A stretch of DNA of 64,000 bases. Source: Brachionus koreanus (lineage: Eukaryota; Rotifera; Eurotatoria; Ploima; Brachionidae). Positions 61,170-64,000 of the stretch are shown in pieces. A model generated the notes under the pieces. It did no database searches and was not told where the DNA came from. It saw only the letters and a program-made list of their open reading frames with translations. Numbering within the stretch: position 1 is the stretch's first letter; each line of letters begins with the position of its first letter. The position numbers and the translations under genes were made by a program. The DNA lies in contig PJRA01000263.1 in the NCBI GenBank assembly GCA_016987375.1, positions 4,417,319 through 4,481,318 of the forward strand. Reading direction: 5' to 3'.

Positions 61170-61295
61170 CAAATTACACGCAAATTTGTACAACATTGTA
61201 CTGTTTGTAGAACTATTTTTTACACAACTAGAAAAAAAAATTATATAGTTTTTCCTTTTTGTAATGTAATTTTTGTATTAAGATTTTACATTGCC
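61170..61295. repeat. Copy of the fold-back family
   Basis: TTGTACAACATTGTACTGTT, CACAACTAGAAAAA and TTATATAGTTTTTCCTTTTT match the right arm of the huntingtin-intron element at about 34838-34950 in the same order, at an estimated 80-85% identity. Only one arm is present. Confidence 0.75.
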
Positions 61296-61449
61296 AAAAC
61301 TAAAAGATTTAAGATAACCATGAATCAAACAAAAAGATTTACGCAGTCTGATTTTCATTGGGTTTATTTAATTTGTAATATAGAGGGAAAAGTAAAAAGG
61401 AAAATCTTTTAGAAATTATATAAACCAATTGTGACTTATTAATTATTAA

Positions 61450-61665
61450 CACTAGAAGCACCAAGCATTTTTTCAGGTTTTTTTAATTCATAAATATTTT
61501 ATAAAAAAACTAAAATAGTTTTATAAACTAATATCATTTTTAAAGAAAATTTTAAAATCTACATAATTCAAAAAAGATATATTTATTTGAAAAATCCATT
61601 CAAAAGATATGAGGATTTCAAATTTTTTCAAACGAGTCAAAATGACTCGTTTGGTGCTTCTAGTG
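61450..61665. mobile_element. piggyBac-type MITE, 216 bp, with TTAA target duplications
   Basis: The ends CACTAGAAGCACCAA and TTGGTGCTTCTAGTG are perfect 15-nt inverted repeats, flanked on both sides by TTAA (61446-61449 and 61666-61669), the invariant piggyBac insertion site. A subterminal palindrome (AACGAGTCAAAATGACTCGTT) lies inside the right end. The interior is AT-rich with no ORF, so it must depend on a transposase elsewhere. Confidence 0.88.
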
Positions 61666-62100
61666 TTAATAAACAAAAATTAAACTGATTTTTTAAAGAT
61701 TTAAATAAAAAGCAGACATTTGATATTTTAAAATTATTATGATTTAAAATCTTAATTGAATGAATAATTTTGAAGGTATTTTATTACTATTTTTTTAAAT
61801 TAAAAAAACATTTTTAAAAACCTTTTGAATATTATAAAAGAATTTAGAATTTCTTTTCTTTTTAGATTTAGAATTATTTTTTTTAAGTCAAGACTTTTAA
61901 AGAATGTTAAGATGAGAAAGAATGTTATTGTTCTCTTTTAAGTCTCTATTCTTTCATGAGAATTTAAAATATATTTCTAAAAAATGACTCGAGAAATTTC
62001 AGTTACAATTTAAGGAATAGTGCAAACCTGATTGAACCAATGGCAAAAACGAACAGTGGAGAAAAAATATTTGGATATTTTTACTCAAGATTGATTAATA

Positions 62101-62216
62101 NNNNNNNNNNNNNNNNNNNNNNNNNNNNNNNNNNNNNNNNNNNNNNNNNNNNNNNNNNNNNNNNNNNNNNNNNNNNNNNNNNNNNNNNNNNNNNNNNNNN
62201 NNNNNNNNNNNNNNNN
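62101..62216. other. Assembly gap (116 N)
   Basis: A run of N in repeat-rich intergenic sequence. Confidence 0.99.
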
Positions 62217-63281
62217 TTTTAAAATTGAAAATTTTTAAATCCAAATCTCGACTTTAACTTGTGAATGATTTTTTAAGATTTTTTCACTGATTTTACAAAG
62301 GCTGAAAACACTGAAACTTTCAAAGGGTTTAATTTATACCTAAGTACTTCTCAGGGAAAGACTATTGATTTGAAAATATTAATCTGCATAAATGAAAACT
62401 GAGAAACCATATTTTTTGGGAGTCTTAAATGAAAACTCTTGTCCAAATTTTTAAAAAAATCAAAAGATGCATCCATTTACGGTCCCATATATTATGATAT
62501 GCTTTTAGAAATTTATATAAATATCTTTTTTTTTCTTTAATTTAATAAAAACGACTGACTCGTGGTCAAGCCACCGGTCAGCCAACATTTTTTATTTTCT
62601 ATATATATATATATATTGAAAGCTTACAGTCAAATCTTGAAAAATAATGTGATTTTATTAAAATGAATAAAATATTTTCGTTTCATAGAGATCACAAAAA
62701 GAAGAATAATAATTTCATCTTTTCTCTAAACTCCAATTTTTTCTACTGATTTCTAAATAAAACAAAATAATAAACAAAATATCGAGCTCACTATTTTTAG
62801 TTTTTTGCTTTAAAGTCCATAAATTTAGGCTAAAACAAAGGCAATTTTATAAATAAATTGAATTTTTTTCCATTTCTTTTTTTGCGCATTTCGTTTACTG
62901 AATAATAACTTTGAAAACTATTAAATATGAAATAAAAATTTTTATCTTTCTTAAATATCACTGCGAATTGAATCAAATTGAGTGTATGTGTAGTTAACAA
63001 AAGTATATCTTCAAATCAAAAATTAAAACTTGGATGTTGCAGCAGTTTTTTCCCGCGCCAACTTAACACTATCATTTTTTTGACGCATTAAAAAATTTTC
63101 AACAAAATACAAATAACTTTTAATTAATTGAACAAGTTTATTGAAAATAATTGATTAAAAATTTTCAAAAAATAATTTTTAATTTAAAATTTTCTAGAAG
63201 GAAAATAATATAAAAAAAAGAGCTAAATTTTTAAATATTTTTATTTTTTAATCAATTAATTAAATTCAATTATATTTGATT

Positions 63282-63300
63282 GCGTGTGTGTGTGTGTGTG
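63282..63300. repeat. (GT)n microsatellite followed by poly-T
   Basis: About nine GT units are followed by eleven T. Confidence 0.95.
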
Positions 63301-63768
63301 TTTTTTTTTTTAGTCAACTCTTTGATGTTAAGAATGTATAGAAATATGTATAGATTCTATTTACAACATACAAGATAAAAAATAAAAAGAGATTCTAAAA
63401 AAATCCAAAATAAAAAACCGAAAAAAAAATATTTTAAACATATTCGAAATTTCACTATTGCTATTCGACATAGATTTTCATCGCCCAAATAATGCCTTAC
63501 TATGTACACAATATAACCCCGAATAGTACTTAGTTCCGCGCTCATATTAAATCTTCATTAGCTCCAATCTCAAACAGATAGATTTAACATTTAAAAATAA
63601 TTTCTCCCTAAAATGATACAACAAATCAAATACTTCTAGAATTTTATACCAAACGCTTTTTGGTCATGTGGAAAGAGAATTCATAAAAAATAAGAAAATT
63701 AAAACAAAAAGATGAAAATAAAAAAAAAAAAAGCTACATTAACCATTTGAAAAAAATTTACATCCAAT

Positions 63769-64000
63769 TTATTCATCCGATTGTCTTATACGCTTGCTAT
63801 CCGATTCCGATTTGCCATTTTTTTTAATACTCAGATCTAGACCATGCTCATCATTTTCTCTTTTTTTCCCATTGCTATTTGTTTGAGACTTATTTTGAGA
63901 TGATTTAACGGGCAATTTAACACCCGAATTACTACCCGATTTGCTTGACTTATTCTTACTTTTATCGTCATTTGAAGCGCTATTGCTAAAGGAATTTAAT
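63769..64000 (-). CDS. C-terminal exon of an unidentified polar protein, cut by window end
   Basis: On the minus strand about 76 codons are open to a TAA at 63769. The sequence is Ser/Asn/Lys-rich (SNDDKSKNKSSKSGSN, KKRENDEHGLDLSIKKNG) and ends in KRIRQSDE. The codon usage is balanced for this genome, with GAT, AGC, TCG and CGG-type codons rather than runs of A or T, which supports real coding. Basic clusters suggest a nuclear protein, but no domain is visible and I do not recognise it. The rest of the gene lies beyond the window. Confidence 0.6.
   Translation of the reverse strand, partial: LNSFSNSASNDDKSKNKSSKSGSNSGVKLPVKSSQNKSQTNSNGKKRENDEHGLDLSIKKNGKSESDSKRIRQSDE

Larger units (their letters stand above)
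59812..63768. other. 4-kb repeat-rich intergenic region
   Basis: It contains the retroelement fragment (59930-60530), a fold-back family copy (61170-61295), a piggyBac-type MITE (61450-61665), an assembly gap (62101-62216), an (AT)n run at about 62602-62616 and a (GT)n run at 63282-63300. No conserved cellular gene was recognised. The last part is probably the 3' UTR of the gene cut by the window end. Confidence 0.65.

Noticed and set aside
1..64000. CRISPR arrays, operons or bacterial-type features
   Set aside because: The window is eukaryotic with spliceosomal introns; no regularly spaced direct repeats with unique spacers were seen.

Overview
The window is eukaryotic nuclear DNA from an animal. 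It is very AT-rich. Genes are split by mostly 45-60 nt introns of the form GTAA...TTTNAG, and several are animal-specific: huntingtin, PQBP1, a class B GPCR, an INF2-type formin and an animal haem peroxidase. A small-genome invertebrate is certain. A monogonont rotifer (Brachionus-like) fits the composition, intron size and single-exon TRIM-like gene, but that is inference. Two runs of N mark assembly gaps. All gene models were spliced by hand using conserved protein families, GT/AG sites and reading phase; every recognised gene closes in frame except the two cut by the window ends.

Layout. 1-8.4 kb, mostly minus strand: DDAH (cut by the window start, with altered active-site residues), SDF2, a single-exon zinc-finger/coiled-coil protein, and the mitochondrial carrier-like SLC25A46. 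8.4-16 kb, plus strand: SMG6 (divergent from SLC25A46 across a 0.3 kb shared upstream region), then an INF2-type formin. 17-20 kb, minus: a class B1 (secretin-type) GPCR with 11 coding exons. 20-26 kb: no recognisable gene, only a possible 5' UTR exon and a transposon-like inverted repeat. 26-40.3 kb, minus: a complete huntingtin gene in only four coding exons, whose introns carry fold-back repeats. 41-42.7 kb, minus: an ENPP-family ectophosphodiesterase. 44-48.5 kb, plus: MMS19. 49-52.5 kb, plus: EDEM3. 53.2 kb: tRNA-Tyr with an intron. 53.5-54.3 kb, minus: PQBP1. 56.4-59.8 kb, plus: a cathepsin L-type protease and a peroxinectin-type haem peroxidase. 54.9-55.5 and 59.8-63.7 kb: repeat-rich, with a dead LINE 3' end, a dead reverse transcriptase/RNase H fragment, a piggyBac-type MITE with TTAA duplications, and copies of the fold-back family also found in the huntingtin intron. 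The minus-strand C-terminus of an unidentified polar protein leaves the window at 64 kb.

The genes do not form a pathway or operon. Several are housekeeping: RNA decay, splicing, Fe-S assembly, ER quality control and mitochondrial dynamics. I found no convincing new multi-gene system. The most interesting points are the DDAH with substituted active-site residues, the four-exon huntingtin without polyglutamine, and the dispersed fold-back repeat family.
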